64,000 nucleotides of DNA from contig NZ_AP025344.1 in assembly GCF_021654795.1 (NCBI RefSeq), positions 434,001 to 498,000 on the forward strand. Reading direction: 5' to 3'. Shown one piece after another: positions 35,801-45,050 of this stretch (positions are counted from its first letter, which is position 1; every line of letters starts with the position of its first letter). Source of the stretch: Paenibacillus dendritiformis (GTDB taxonomy: Bacteria; Bacillota; Bacilli; Paenibacillales; Paenibacillaceae). Below the pieces are notes generated by a model. It ran no database searches. It worked only from the letters and a program-made list of their open reading frames with translations, and was not told where the DNA came from. The position numbers and the translations under genes were made by a program.

Positions 35801-38800
35801 TGAACGATTTCCAATTCTCCGACACATTGCGGATTGCCGCGGGGAATGAGCTGGTTAATCTGGTGGACGGCCTGCCGGAAGCCGAACGTTACTCTTATAT
35901 CTATGAAGGCAATTCGCAGACGCTGGATCATATCCTGGTGGATAAAAAGCTGGCGAAGCGCGCAAAGCTGGACATCGTGCATCTCAATGCCGATTTCATG
36001 GAAGCGCATGGACGGGTGAGCGACCACGACCCGCTGCTCGCTCAGCTTCAGTTCGGCAAGCCGGATGACGATCAGTTCCCGTTGAGGCTGCTTCATACGA
36101 ATGATACGCATGCCCATCTGGACAGCGTGCCGCGCCGCATTACGGCGATCAAGGAAGCGCGCGCAGGCGCGGATCATTCCCTCCTGCTCGATGCGGGCGA
36201 TGTCTTCTCCGGCACGCTGTATTTCAACAAGTACGAAGGCCTGGCGGATCTGGACTTCATGAACCTGATCGGCTACGATGCGATGACCTTCGGCAACCAT
36301 GAATTCGATGCCGGGCCGGCGAAGCTGGCGAACTTCATCAAGCAGGCGAAGTTCCCGTTCGTCAGCGCCAATATCGATGTCGATAAGGTGCCGGAATTGC
36401 AGGGCCTGTTCCATCATGAGATCGGCCATCCGGGAGCGGAAGCGAGCATTTATCCGGCGATTATCCTGGATGTAGCCGGCGAAAAGGTCGGCGTATTCGG
36501 GTTGACTACGGAGGATACGGCATTTCTGGCTTCGCCGGGCGAGCATATCGACTTCCGCAATTACGCGGACAGCGCCCGGGCAACGGTCGCCATGCTGCGC
36601 GAAGAAGGAATCGACAAAATTATTGCGCTCACCCATCTCGGGTATGAAGTCGACCGGGCGCTGGCGGAGAGCGTGGAAGGCATCGACATCATCATAGGCG
36701 GGCATTCGCATACGATATTGACGGAGCCGGTCGTCGTCGAGCGGGCAGACGGCCAACGGACTCTGATCGTTCAGACCGGGGAATATGGCCGCTACCTCGG
36801 CGAGCTGGATGTCACCTTCGACCGCAACGGGACATTGACGGAATGGAGCGGCAAGCTGACCGATATCGATGCGAAGGATGCCTCGGGCCAATATATCTTT
36901 GCCGACGATAAGGAGGCCGCGGCGAAGCTGGCCGGGTACGCCGGGCCGCTGGAGGAGTTCAAGAAGCAGGTCATCGGCAAGACGAAGGTATTCCTGGACG
37001 GCGAGCGCGGCAGCGTGCGCAAGCAGGAGACCAATCTGGGCAATCTGATTGCCGACAGCATGCGCGCGAAGGTGCAGCGCCTATTGAACGAGACCGACGT
37101 CAAGGGCTGCGTAACGATTCAAAACGGCGGCGGCATTCGGGGATCGATCCAGGCAGGCGATATTACGCTGGGCGATCTGCTGACGGTCATGCCGTTCGGC
37201 AACAATCTGTCCGCCGTGAAGATGACGGGCGAGGAAATTATCGCTGCTCTGGAGAACGGCGTCAGCGGCGTGGAGACGGGGCAGGGACGCTTCCCGCAGG
37301 TGTCGGGCATGCGCTTCTATTACGACTCCGCGAAGAAGGGCGAGACGATCGACGCCGTGACCGGCGAGGTCACGCAGAAGGGCGAGCGGATCGTCAAGGT
37401 GCAGGTCAAGAATGACGATGGCACCTATACCGATATCGATCCGCGAGGCTTTTATATCGTGGCTACGAACTCGTTCATGGCGGACGGGGGAGACTTCTAC
37501 CGTTCGATGAAGCAGGCGAAAAACGACGGCCGATTCTATGAACTGAACATTGTCGATTATGAAGTCTTCATCGAGCATCTTCATCGTATCGGAACCATCG
37601 ACGCCGGCGTGGAAGGCCGCATTACCGATCTGAAGGGCGGCAAGCTGCCGGAAGAGCCCGGTCCGAATCCCAATCCGAACCCGGGCCCGGGGACAGGGTC
37701 AGGCTCCGGATCAAGCTCCAGCCCGGATTCGCGCTCCACTCCAAGTCCGAAGCCAACACTGAAGCCTGCCGAAGATAAGCCGGGAACCGTAACGGCGACC
37801 CCGGAAAAGCTGGCCCCTAACGGACGGGGCGCCATCGTCTTCGAGATGCCGGCCGGAACGAGCGAAGTGAAGTTCCCGTCCAATACGTACGGGCTGCTGC
37901 TTCAGAACAAGCTGGAAGTGAGAGCGGAGCATATTGCGCTCGAGATCCCTTCCGAATTCATGAAGCAGTGGCTCAATGCCTGGACGGACAGCGAGAAGCA
38001 AGGCTCCGCCATCTCCTTGAAGCTGGCCCCGCTCGCGAAGAAGGCGGCGAGCGAGATGATCGCCAAGGCCGAAAGGGTCTCCGGCATGAAGGTGAGGCTG
38101 TCCGGCGAGATGTACGAACTTGACCTGCTGATCAGGCTCGCGAACGGGAAGACGGAGAAGCTGACTTCCTTCACACAGCCCGTTCTGCTCCGGCTCGCCG
38201 CCGACTCGGATATCTGCCTCAACTTCGCGGGGATATATGCGATCGCCGGCAGCGGAGCGGTGGCGCAGGCGGAAGGAGAGTACGCTCATCGCGAGATGGC
38301 TGCGATGATCCGCCAGTCCGGCACCTATGCGGTGCTGGAACTGACGAAGCCGTTCGCCGATCTGCCTTCCGGGCATTGGGCCTATGCCGTCATTCAAGAA
38401 CTGGCGCTGAAGCGAATCATAAGCGGCACGAGCGCCGCGAAGTTCGAGCCGGCGCGGGCCATTACCCGGGCGGAATTCACCGCGCTGCTGGCGCAGGCCT
38501 TGAAGCTGGCCGGCGCGGGCGGCAAGGCATTTGCCGACGTCGACGCGGATGCCTGGTACGCCGGGCCGATAGCGGCGGCTTATGAGGCGGGCATCGTCAG
38601 CGGCAAGAGCGCGAACCGCTTCGATCCCGCAGGCTTGGTTACCCGGGAAGAGATGGCGGTTATGCTGGTCAAAGCTTATAAAGCGAAGACAGGCAAGAAG
38701 CTTGCCGCCAACACGAAGGGGACGTTCAGCGACGCGGGGCGGATCTCGAGCTGGGCGGCCGATTATGTGAACGCCGCGGCCAGACTTGGCCTGATGAAGG

Positions 38801-38886
38801 GGCGGGCAGCCGGGCGCTTCGTTCCCGAAGCGGCCGCGACCCGAGCGGAAGCCGCGCAAGCGATTTACAATGTACTGACGGATTAA
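32809..38886 (+). CDS. S-layer-anchored multidomain nuclease / 5'-nucleotidase
   Basis: A 2,025-residue secreted protein, related in plan to B. subtilis YhcR and to ExeM nucleases. A signal peptide (about 1-36) is followed by OB-fold and chitobiase-like beta domains up to about 760. The endonuclease/exonuclease/phosphatase domain (about 770-1082) has IASFNVENYW, GLMEVQDN, GDLNDF and SDHDPLL. The metallophosphatase/5'-nucleotidase (about 1093-1610) has LLHTNDTHAH, DAGDVFSG, GNHEFD and GGHSHT. A Pro/Ser linker (about 1614-1660) is followed by a further domain and three SLH repeats (about 1847-2024). It likely degrades extracellular nucleic acids to nucleosides at the cell surface. The start at 32809 has AAGGGAG and a proper signal peptide; the frame opens earlier, at 32704. 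Confidence 0.92.
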   Translation: MINRMWTKSIRVIVAAVLLLSSIVPAGWTAGSAAAAEAVLTVADAIAKNNDGKSYTVEGYVVGFAISSTAFTRDSGKFNSDTNLVIADRAEETAEDRTLYVQIASSFRQEFGLQSNPGLIGSRIRVAGTLEEYFKPHRGVKSTTSMEKVSVTPPDQAASVTAAPPSGAVQAGTRVSLSSPTVTASVYYNLNGSSDKSEFIPYTEPIEIAGPTIIRAYAKQDELKDSDISEFAYSVVTASSIGAARGLNAGESALVQGIVTYREDTGSGFSNLYIQDDTAGIVVRGQNITAQQGDKIEVQGKLELYNGLLQLNKEPGGSLRIVEPGLPLPAAKPIASADFAQDAGKKYEGQLVEVAGATIDRSSGSTYYAADKLGAGIVIYAKNVPAAFAVNRTYERIAGVLSYHSSYGHQLIPRAYADVVETELSVTASIPSGNVPKGSEIALGTPASGGIIYYTLDGTEPTQASYRYAAPIAIQEDTTIKAIVVKDGTASGVYAFTYKVLKDTGHLLIHDIQGEGHRSPYTDQAVTGVEGIVTFKRDKSNFYIQESAPDRYSKDGRASDAILVYHKDSPVKVGDKVKVSGIVKEYKEKTYSSNPVDLTTTEIAATSVDIISHDQDLPPPVVLGKDRMIPPAIITDGYQLTDAYYDPERNALDLYESLEGMRVMIENPDIIGPYKYEIPVSVRQEGSRPVVSPAGGLVLTEDSLNPQRVLVSLDYLTPKPNPAVKTGDRFAEPLTGVIAYSFSNYKLLPERLPETESGKGEPAVTNIAADSGKLTIASFNVENYWNDPSAKGKEKTRKIGEIIVRNLKSPDIIGLMEVQDNNGGTDNGVVDASRNYEAITGAIQAAGGPVYHYTDIAPEDKRDGGAPGGNIRVGFLYNPERVSLAGSQQNAKGDAKTAVRYGPDGLSFNPGRIEPANEAFNSSRKPLAAEFLFRGERVLVIANHFNSKGGDHAPYGGIQPPQRQSEVQRAKQAAIVHGFVGEALTQNPRTNVVLIGDLNDFQFSDTLRIAAGNELVNLVDGLPEAERYSYIYEGNSQTLDHILVDKKLAKRAKLDIVHLNADFMEAHGRVSDHDPLLAQLQFGKPDDDQFPLRLLHTNDTHAHLDSVPRRITAIKEARAGADHSLLLDAGDVFSGTLYFNKYEGLADLDFMNLIGYDAMTFGNHEFDAGPAKLANFIKQAKFPFVSANIDVDKVPELQGLFHHEIGHPGAEASIYPAIILDVAGEKVGVFGLTTEDTAFLASPGEHIDFRNYADSARATVAMLREEGIDKIIALTHLGYEVDRALAESVEGIDIIIGGHSHTILTEPVVVERADGQRTLIVQTGEYGRYLGELDVTFDRNGTLTEWSGKLTDIDAKDASGQYIFADDKEAAAKLAGYAGPLEEFKKQVIGKTKVFLDGERGSVRKQETNLGNLIADSMRAKVQRLLNETDVKGCVTIQNGGGIRGSIQAGDITLGDLLTVMPFGNNLSAVKMTGEEIIAALENGVSGVETGQGRFPQVSGMRFYYDSAKKGETIDAVTGEVTQKGERIVKVQVKNDDGTYTDIDPRGFYIVATNSFMADGGDFYRSMKQAKNDGRFYELNIVDYEVFIEHLHRIGTIDAGVEGRITDLKGGKLPEEPGPNPNPNPGPGTGSGSGSSSSPDSRSTPSPKPTLKPAEDKPGTVTATPEKLAPNGRGAIVFEMPAGTSEVKFPSNTYGLLLQNKLEVRAEHIALEIPSEFMKQWLNAWTDSEKQGSAISLKLAPLAKKAASEMIAKAERVSGMKVRLSGEMYELDLLIRLANGKTEKLTSFTQPVLLRLAADSDICLNFAGIYAIAGSGAVAQAEGEYAHREMAAMIRQSGTYAVLELTKPFADLPSGHWAYAVIQELALKRIISGTSAAKFEPARAITRAEFTALLAQALKLAGAGGKAFADVDADAWYAGPIAAAYEAGIVSGKSANRFDPAGLVTREEMAVMLVKAYKAKTGKKLAANTKGTFSDAGRISSWAADYVNAAARLGLMKGRAAGRFVPEAAATRAEAAQAIYNVLTD

Positions 38887-38904
38887 TCATCCGGGACGCA
38901 AGGA

Positions 38905-38946
38905 ACAGGGCAGGCAGAGGAATATCTGCTTCTGCCCTGTTTTTTT
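38905..38946 (+). terminator. intrinsic terminator of the surface nuclease gene
   Basis: ACAGGGCAG pairs with CTGCCCTGT (inner CAGA loop region) and is followed by TTTTTT. Confidence 0.88.
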
Positions 38947-39206
38947 GTAAATAGGCAAGCAGGCCCTTGGAATCATTATTGCCGCCGAGAGGAACAATTT
39001 AACAGTCATTGTTGTATAATCTAGTAAAGGACATAGACTGCAGTAGTATATAATAGAAACAACCGAGGCATGCCCAAGTGAAATGGGGCACATTCCTTCG
39101 GGCAAGTTTGATTTCGGGGCGTGTCATAGTTAGATATCGATATCTTTCATGAGCCTGGCTGCCGAACGAAGGGGTATCAACTATATAACCTGCGGAGGGA
39201 AGGCCG

Positions 39207-40328
39207 ATGAGAGCCATATTGATTGATGATGAATATTTGGCGCTTGCTTATTTGAATGACCTGTTGGCCGAGACAGGGAAAATTGCAATTGAAGGAACCT
39301 ATCAGGATCCGAAGCGGGCCCTGAAGGAAATCGAAGATCTCGCGCCGGATGTCGTGTTTTTGGATATCGACATGCCGGAGATGACGGGGATAGAACTGGC
39401 GGAGCGAATTCAGTCTTCGCTCCCGGCCGTACAGATCGTGTTCATTACCGCCTATGATCATTATGCCGTCAAGGCGTTTGAACTCAATGCCATCGACTAT
39501 TTGCTGAAGCCGGTCGAGGTCGAACGGTTGGCAGCGACGCTGGAGCGGCTGGCGGAGCGGGCGTCCATGACGGCGCAAGCCAAGAAGCAGGCGTCCATCC
39601 GCATGATCCGTTGCTTCCAGAACCTGCATATCGAGTTCGAGAATCCGTCGCAGAAGCCGATTCGCTGGCGAACGTCCAAGGCCCAGGAACTGTTCGCTTA
39701 CCTGCTGCATCATAGAGGAAGGCAGGTCCGCAAAGAAATTCTACTCGAGCTGCTGTGGCCGGACATGAATGCCAAAAAAGGGTACGCCCAGCTCTATACC
39801 GCCATTTATCAAGTGCGCAAAACGTTGGAGCCTTACCTCGACCAGTTGAAAATTATCAACTGCGAGGACAGTTATATGCTCGTCCTTCAAGACGCGGTCA
39901 TCGACTGCGTGCAGTGGGAGCAGGAGACCGAGGCGCTGCCCCCTGTCGGACAGGATACGATTCTGGCCTACCGTGAGCTGCTGCAGCAGTACAGCGGCGA
40001 CTATTTGGCCGATTGCAGCTACTTGTGGGCGGAGGGAGAACGGCAGCGCCTTCGTTCCTTGTGGCTTCATCTCGTGAACGAGGTTGCCGACTATTATGTG
40101 GCGGAGAACGATTTTCCGGCTGCGCTCGAGGTGTACCACCGGCAGGTCAATGTATACCCGCGAATTGAATCCGGCTACTATATGCTGATGCGGTTATATG
40201 CGGAGCTGGGGGATCGGAATGCGGTGGATGCGACCTACGCCAAGCTGTGCGACATGACGCAGAACGAGTTCGGGATTCCGCCGCAGGCGGCCTATCAATC
40301 ATGGTATGAGAGATGGAGCGGCAGCTAG
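39207..40328 (+). CDS. response regulator with BTAD (AfsR/SARP-like) output domain
   Basis: A 373-residue regulator. Receiver domain residues 1-120 with acidic pair Asp7-Asp8, phosphoacceptor Asp53 (VVFLDIDMPEM) and Lys101-Pro in DYLLKPVE. It is followed by an OmpR-like winged helix (about 150-230, RTSKAQELFAYLLHHRGRQV) and a bacterial transcriptional activator domain with TPR-like helices (about 245-370). GGAGGGAAGGCCG precedes the ATG. It is followed directly by its likely partner kinase. Confidence 0.9.
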   Translation: MRAILIDDEYLALAYLNDLLAETGKIAIEGTYQDPKRALKEIEDLAPDVVFLDIDMPEMTGIELAERIQSSLPAVQIVFITAYDHYAVKAFELNAIDYLLKPVEVERLAATLERLAERASMTAQAKKQASIRMIRCFQNLHIEFENPSQKPIRWRTSKAQELFAYLLHHRGRQVRKEILLELLWPDMNAKKGYAQLYTAIYQVRKTLEPYLDQLKIINCEDSYMLVLQDAVIDCVQWEQETEALPPVGQDTILAYRELLQQYSGDYLADCSYLWAEGERQRLRSLWLHLVNEVADYYVAENDFPAALEVYHRQVNVYPRIESGYYMLMRLYAELGDRNAVDATYAKLCDMTQNEFGIPPQAAYQSWYERWSGS

Positions 40329-40405
40329 AAGAGAGGATAGACAATGTACATAATCGCAGGCAAGGCCGGAACGGCCGCAGTGAGAAAAAGAAAGTTGTAG
40401 ATCCG

Positions 40406-43400
40406 ATGTCCATACGAAAAATTATGATAACGGCCGGGCTGGTCTTGGTCGTTTTGACGATGATCCGCCTGCTGTGGATAGCAAAGTTTATGGTGTTCGA
40501 GTCCCCGCCAGCCGAGCATGGCGTCTTGGATTTGCGCGGCTGGGATATTTCCGCCGGGCGCTCTTTTACGCTAAATGGAGAATGGGAATTCTATCCCGGG
40601 GTATTTTTGCGGGAGGGAGATCACCCCCCTGCTGACCAGCCGCATCTAATTCAGGTGCCCGGCAACTGGAAGGGGGATATATTTGAGGAGGGCTATGGAT
40701 TCGGGACGTACCGGCTCCGTATTTTGATTGATCCGGCCGAAGAAAAGTCGTTGGCCATTCGGGTTCCCAATATTCAGAACTCGTCCGAGTTATACGTGAA
40801 CGGGCGTCTGCTGGCGCATTCCGGCCGGCCGGCTGCAGATGAGGCGCATAACATAGCCCAGAACATTCCATATTCCGCCTTCTTCGTTCCGGACGGCGGC
40901 GAGGTCGAGATTGTCATTCATGCCGCCAACTTCATGAACAAGCGCATCGGCGGCATCGCGCGTCCGCTGTTATTCGGTACGGCGGAAGCCGTAACCAATG
41001 CGACTTGGCTGAGCATTGGGTCGCAATTAATGGTCAGCATCGTCCTGCTCATGCATGTTGTGTACGCGATTATTTTGTATTTCATTGGCGGGCGGCAACA
41101 AGCGCTCATCTATTTTTCGCTTATGGTGACCAGCGCCACCGTGATGACTCTGGTGGATGATGACAAGCTGCTGTTGGAATGGCTGCAGCTTGACTATGAA
41201 TGGTACATCAAGCTTATTTTTATATCGATGTTCGGCGTTTCGGGCTTCTTGCTGCAGTTCGCCAAGCATTTATTTCCGGAGTACAGACCAATCCCGGCAT
41301 TTCGATGGCATGGAGCCGCTTGCTTGGCTGTGTCCTTCTTCATTCTCTGCGCGCCCGCCCGGGTTACGTTAAGCATTGATATTTTGTACAGCGTGATTAT
41401 TATCTTCTCCTATCTTACTGTTCCCGTTATTATGCTGCGCGCGGCCTTGAAAAGGGAGCGTGACGCCATTTACTTATTGATTTCGGCGATAGCTGTGACA
41501 GTAAATATTATATGGGGAAGCATCAAGACGAGAGTTTGGTTTGAATTGACCTATTACCCGATCGATTTGATTATTGCCTTTCTCGCCTTCGCCACGTTCT
41601 GGTTCAAACGATTCTTCCGGACTTCGGCCCTGATGGCGGATCTGAACGTTCAATTGATCAAGGCCGACAAGGTGAAGGATGATTTCCTGGCGAACACTTC
41701 GCATGAATTGCGGACTCCGCTGCACGGCATCATCAACATGGCCCAGAGCGTGCTGGAGGACGAGCGGCGCTCGCTGACCGAAGCGAACCGCAAAAATTTG
41801 GAGTTGATCGTGGCGGTCGGGCGCCGCATGTCGCATTTGCTGAACGATCTGCTCGATTCCTCCCAGTTGAAGCAGGAGAAGCTGCGGCTTCAACTGCAGC
41901 GCGTGTCCGTCCCGCCGGTGGCGCTCGGCGTGATCGACATGCTGTCTTTCATGACCGAAGGCAAGCCGGTTCGGCTGGAGATGAACATGGCGGATGACCT
42001 TCCTCCCGTCATTGCCGACGAGGAACGGCTGATTCAGATCCTCTTCAACCTGGTTCACAACGCCATTAAATACACGGATGAGGGCATCGTCGTCGTTGAT
42101 GCCGACGTTCGGAAGGGGTACGCCCATATTCGCGTCTCCGATACCGGCCGCGGGATGGACGAGGCCACGAAGCGAAGAGCCTTCCAGGCGTACGAACAGG
42201 GGGAAGCGAGCGCGGGCGTCGGAGGCATCGGCCTCGGCTTAAGCATTACGAAGCAGCTGGTCGAGCTGCATGGCGGAACGCTGAAGGCGGAATCGGAGGA
42301 AGGAGCCGGTTCCGTGTTCACCTTCACGCTTCCGCTCGCGCAGTCGGGAAGCCCGGGCTGGAGTCGAGGGAAGACGGAAGCGGCCTTGCTTCGACACCGG
42401 AGCAGTGCTCTGCCTGTTCCGGGCGTGCCGAGCGGCTCGCCGGAAATAGCCGCTGCGGCAGACGGCATGAACATCTTGGCTGTCGATGATGACCCGGTCA
42501 ATCTGAACATCCTGTCCAATCTGCTGTTCGCGGAGGGATATAATGTCGCGACCGCCATGAACGGCAAGGAGGCCGCCTCCATGCTGGATCAGAGGCGCTG
42601 GGATCTGGTTATTGCCGATGTCATGATGCCGCATATGTCCGGCTATGAGCTGACCCGCGCCATCCGCGAGCGCTTCTCCATGTCGGAGCTTCCGGTGCTG
42701 CTGCTGACGGCCCGCAGCCGGGCGGAAGATATATATTCCGGCTTCCGGGCCGGAGCGAACGATTACGTGACCAAGCCCGTTGAAGCCGTGGAGCTGAAGT
42801 CGCGGGTCCGGGCGTTGACCGATCTGAGAAGCTCTGTCGGGGAACTGCTCCGCATGGAAGCCGCCTATTTGCAGGCTCAGATCAAGCCGCACTTCCTGTT
42901 CAATACGTTGAATTCCATCGTGGCGTTGAGCAAATTCGACACGGATAAAATGCGTGCGCTGATTGAATCGTTCAGCAAATATTTGCGGCTGAGCTTCGAT
43001 CTGTGGAATGCGGAGCATCTTGTCCCGCTGGAGCATGAGCTGGATCTCGTGCGCGCTTACTTGACGATCGAGAAGACCCGCTTCGGCGACAGGCTGGATG
43101 TGATCTGGACGGTGAATGCCGGGCTGCACACCGAGATCCCGCCGCTAACGATTCAACCGCTCGTAGAGAATGCGCTCCGTCACGGCATTCTGAGCCGTTC
43201 CCAAGGAGGACTCATTCATATTCGAATCGAAGCGGAGGCCGGCGGCATCCGGATCGCCGTGACGGATGACGGGACCGGTATGGACGCGCAGACGGTGGAG
43301 CGGTTGCTGGATCGCGGCCAGCGCCCGCACGGCGGAATCGGTCTGATCAACACAGACAAGCGGCTGCGGAAGCAGTATGGCCAAGGCTTGAGCATTCAGA

Positions 43401-43453
43401 GCGCGGAGGGGGAGGGGACCACGGTCTCCTTCCATATTCCGGATAAGCGGTAG
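40406..43453 (+). CDS. hybrid sensor kinase: 7TM-DISM, HisKA, receiver and LytS-type kinase
   Basis: About 1,015 residues. A first membrane helix is followed by an extracytoplasmic beta-sandwich (about 30-190; LDLRGWDI, LNGEWEFYPG), seven membrane helices (about 200-400), a HisKA/HATPase module with phospho-His near 433 (SHELRTPLHG) and a receiver domain with Asp near 738 (LVIADVMMP). A second, LytS-type kinase module follows, with His in QIKPHFLFNTLN (near 828) and its own ATPase (PLVENALRHG, DDGTGMD, GIGLINTDKRL). Two kinase cores in one chain is unusual. The start is uncertain: 40406 is chosen because the helix begins at once; the frame is open from 40313, overlapping the regulator gene. 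Confidence 0.85.
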   Translation: MSIRKIMITAGLVLVVLTMIRLLWIAKFMVFESPPAEHGVLDLRGWDISAGRSFTLNGEWEFYPGVFLREGDHPPADQPHLIQVPGNWKGDIFEEGYGFGTYRLRILIDPAEEKSLAIRVPNIQNSSELYVNGRLLAHSGRPAADEAHNIAQNIPYSAFFVPDGGEVEIVIHAANFMNKRIGGIARPLLFGTAEAVTNATWLSIGSQLMVSIVLLMHVVYAIILYFIGGRQQALIYFSLMVTSATVMTLVDDDKLLLEWLQLDYEWYIKLIFISMFGVSGFLLQFAKHLFPEYRPIPAFRWHGAACLAVSFFILCAPARVTLSIDILYSVIIIFSYLTVPVIMLRAALKRERDAIYLLISAIAVTVNIIWGSIKTRVWFELTYYPIDLIIAFLAFATFWFKRFFRTSALMADLNVQLIKADKVKDDFLANTSHELRTPLHGIINMAQSVLEDERRSLTEANRKNLELIVAVGRRMSHLLNDLLDSSQLKQEKLRLQLQRVSVPPVALGVIDMLSFMTEGKPVRLEMNMADDLPPVIADEERLIQILFNLVHNAIKYTDEGIVVVDADVRKGYAHIRVSDTGRGMDEATKRRAFQAYEQGEASAGVGGIGLGLSITKQLVELHGGTLKAESEEGAGSVFTFTLPLAQSGSPGWSRGKTEAALLRHRSSALPVPGVPSGSPEIAAAADGMNILAVDDDPVNLNILSNLLFAEGYNVATAMNGKEAASMLDQRRWDLVIADVMMPHMSGYELTRAIRERFSMSELPVLLLTARSRAEDIYSGFRAGANDYVTKPVEAVELKSRVRALTDLRSSVGELLRMEAAYLQAQIKPHFLFNTLNSIVALSKFDTDKMRALIESFSKYLRLSFDLWNAEHLVPLEHELDLVRAYLTIEKTRFGDRLDVIWTVNAGLHTEIPPLTIQPLVENALRHGILSRSQGGLIHIRIEAEAGGIRIAVTDDGTGMDAQTVERLLDRGQRPHGGIGLINTDKRLRKQYGQGLSIQSAEGEGTTVSFHIPDKR

Positions 43454-43573
43454 CGAGCCGGCACTAGCAGACGGAGACCCGCAGGCCCCTCGTGGAAAGC
43501 GGCTTGCGGGTATTCTCGATTCGGATGCGGATCCCGAAGCGGAGGCTTCCGCGTCCATCTTTCCATCCTTCAG

Positions 43574-43607
43574 GCAGCCGCTCTCCAACGGAGAAGCTGT
43601 CTTTTTT
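43574..43607 (+). terminator. intrinsic terminator of the two-component operon
   Basis: CAGC plus TCTCC pairs with GGAGA plus GCTG, followed by TCTTTTTT. A second hairpin (ACCCGCA...TGCGGGT, 43477-43511) lies upstream of it. Confidence 0.65.
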
Positions 43608-43716
43608 AATTTAGTGCAACGCATGCAAGGAAATATACGTAGAGTCTGGTATAGAGCTGCCAGGGAAGAGAGAGGTTTCTCGTATCCCCCGGCATGTCTG
43701 GAAAGGAGGGTTCACC

Positions 43717-43896
43717 TTGAGTTTTGTATGGGAAAATATGATCGTCGCCCTCGTTCTCATGCTGCTAGCTGTCTTGGTTATCATCGGCGTGGTCGTATAT
43801 GCGCGAAGAAGACGGAGCCGCGTGCATGCTCCGCAGAACGACAGGGAGGGGAACGGCGGCACGCCGGATCGGGGCATCGAGCCTCAGAGAAGGTAA
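43717..43896 (+). CDS. small single-pass membrane protein, 59 aa
   Basis: Starts with TTG after GGAAAGGAGGG at ideal spacing. It encodes an N-terminal membrane helix (MIVALVLMLLAVLVIIGVVV) followed by an arginine-rich stop (YARRRRSR) and a polar tail. Function unknown. Good ribosome site and clean positive-inside topology support a real gene. Confidence 0.6.
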   Translation: MSFVWENMIVALVLMLLAVLVIIGVVVYARRRRSRVHAPQNDREGNGGTPDRGIEPQRR

Positions 43897-44030
43897 CGGC
43901 GGCGGGCGAAGAGGAGCCGATGCCAGGCTCCGCTTGCCTCGCCCTGTCGCCGAGAACCTACGGCCGTCGCCGCCTCCTGGTTGCTCCCTTGGGTAGGGGA
44001 ACGCATCGGGGCTTTTTCATATTGTCTCGG

Positions 44031-44939
44031 TTAAGACAGCCGTACGGTACGATTCCCGGCGAGGCTCGCGTTCGCCGCTTCCAGGAAGGCGATAAGCTCC
44101 AGCGTCTCCGCGAGCGGGACGTCCGGCTCCCGGGTCTGGAAGAAGGCCATGACCCGTTCCAGCAGGCTCGCGTAGAACGGTTTGGCATCGGCCGCCACAT
44201 CCGCATAGCGCGATTGACGCTCGCCATGAACGAGCGCGCCGAACGATCCGCCTTGGCGGCCGCGGATCGTCGCCATGCGCCCGTCCTCCCAGCGGGCGGC
44301 AATGCACTCACCGCCGGGAACCGGTTCTGCCCGGACTTCCCGGCAGCCGGGCCCCATGGCCGCGTAGAGCATCTCCGCGCAGTGGATGCCGTAATAGAAC
44401 AGTCCCGGCGCGCCATCTCCCCGCGGCGTCGGGCCGAACGCATCCACGCCTTGCGCGTAAGGCGCGCCCTCCGCTTCGGACGTCACTTCCTTCACCGCCG
44501 AAGTAAGCGCTTCCGCATAGCGCAGCGCGGAGCTGCTCATGACCGGCGTGCCGTATCGGGCTGCCAGGTCCGCGATGCGGTTGGCTGAGGCGGCGGAGAG
44601 CGCCAGCGGCTTATCGATGAAGACGGGCTTGGCGAAGGGCGCCACCGCCGCGAACTGCGCTTCATGCACCCCGCCGTCCACCGATTCCAGCAGCAGGACA
44701 TCGCATTGCTCCGCCAATGACGGAAGCTCTGGCACGAGGGTGATGCCGTATTGACCGACAAGTTCGTTTGTATACGCTTTCATGCGGGACATGCTTAGCT
44801 CCAGCCCGGGCGTTCCGCCTTGATAGGCGGCGACGACCTTCCCGCCCGGCACATGGTAGGGATGAGTGCTGTCATTCAGCAGCGCGGTGAAGGCCGTGAC
44901 GTGGGATGTATCGAGTCCGATGATTCCGATTCGGAGCAT
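44031..44939 (-). CDS. Gfo/Idh/MocA-family oxidoreductase
   Basis: A 302-residue NAD(P)-dependent dehydrogenase. The Rossmann start RIGIIGLDTSHVTAF and the catalytic-lysine motif DKPLAL (about residue 109) mark the family. It is shorter than the enzyme at 28332-29621 and only distantly related. The start at 44939 has AGGAGG upstream; an in-frame ATG at 44969 is less suitable. Substrate unknown. It lies 111 bases downstream of the transporter gene on the same strand and could share a transcript. Confidence 0.85.
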   Translation of the reverse strand: MLRIGIIGLDTSHVTAFTALLNDSTHPYHVPGGKVVAAYQGGTPGLELSMSRMKAYTNELVGQYGITLVPELPSLAEQCDVLLLESVDGGVHEAQFAAVAPFAKPVFIDKPLALSAASANRIADLAARYGTPVMSSSALRYAEALTSAVKEVTSEAEGAPYAQGVDAFGPTPRGDGAPGLFYYGIHCAEMLYAAMGPGCREVRAEPVPGGECIAARWEDGRMATIRGRQGGSFGALVHGERQSRYADVAADAKPFYASLLERVMAFFQTREPDVPLAETLELIAFLEAANASLAGNRTVRLS

Positions 44940-45050
44940 GATGCTACCTCCTAGCTTCTTTTGGATCATTGCTCCTTCTATCGTACTCGCATTATTACGG
45001 AGGCGCCAGTCATTTCTCGCCCTGCGGCCGCATGCCTTCGCCCGTCGTTC

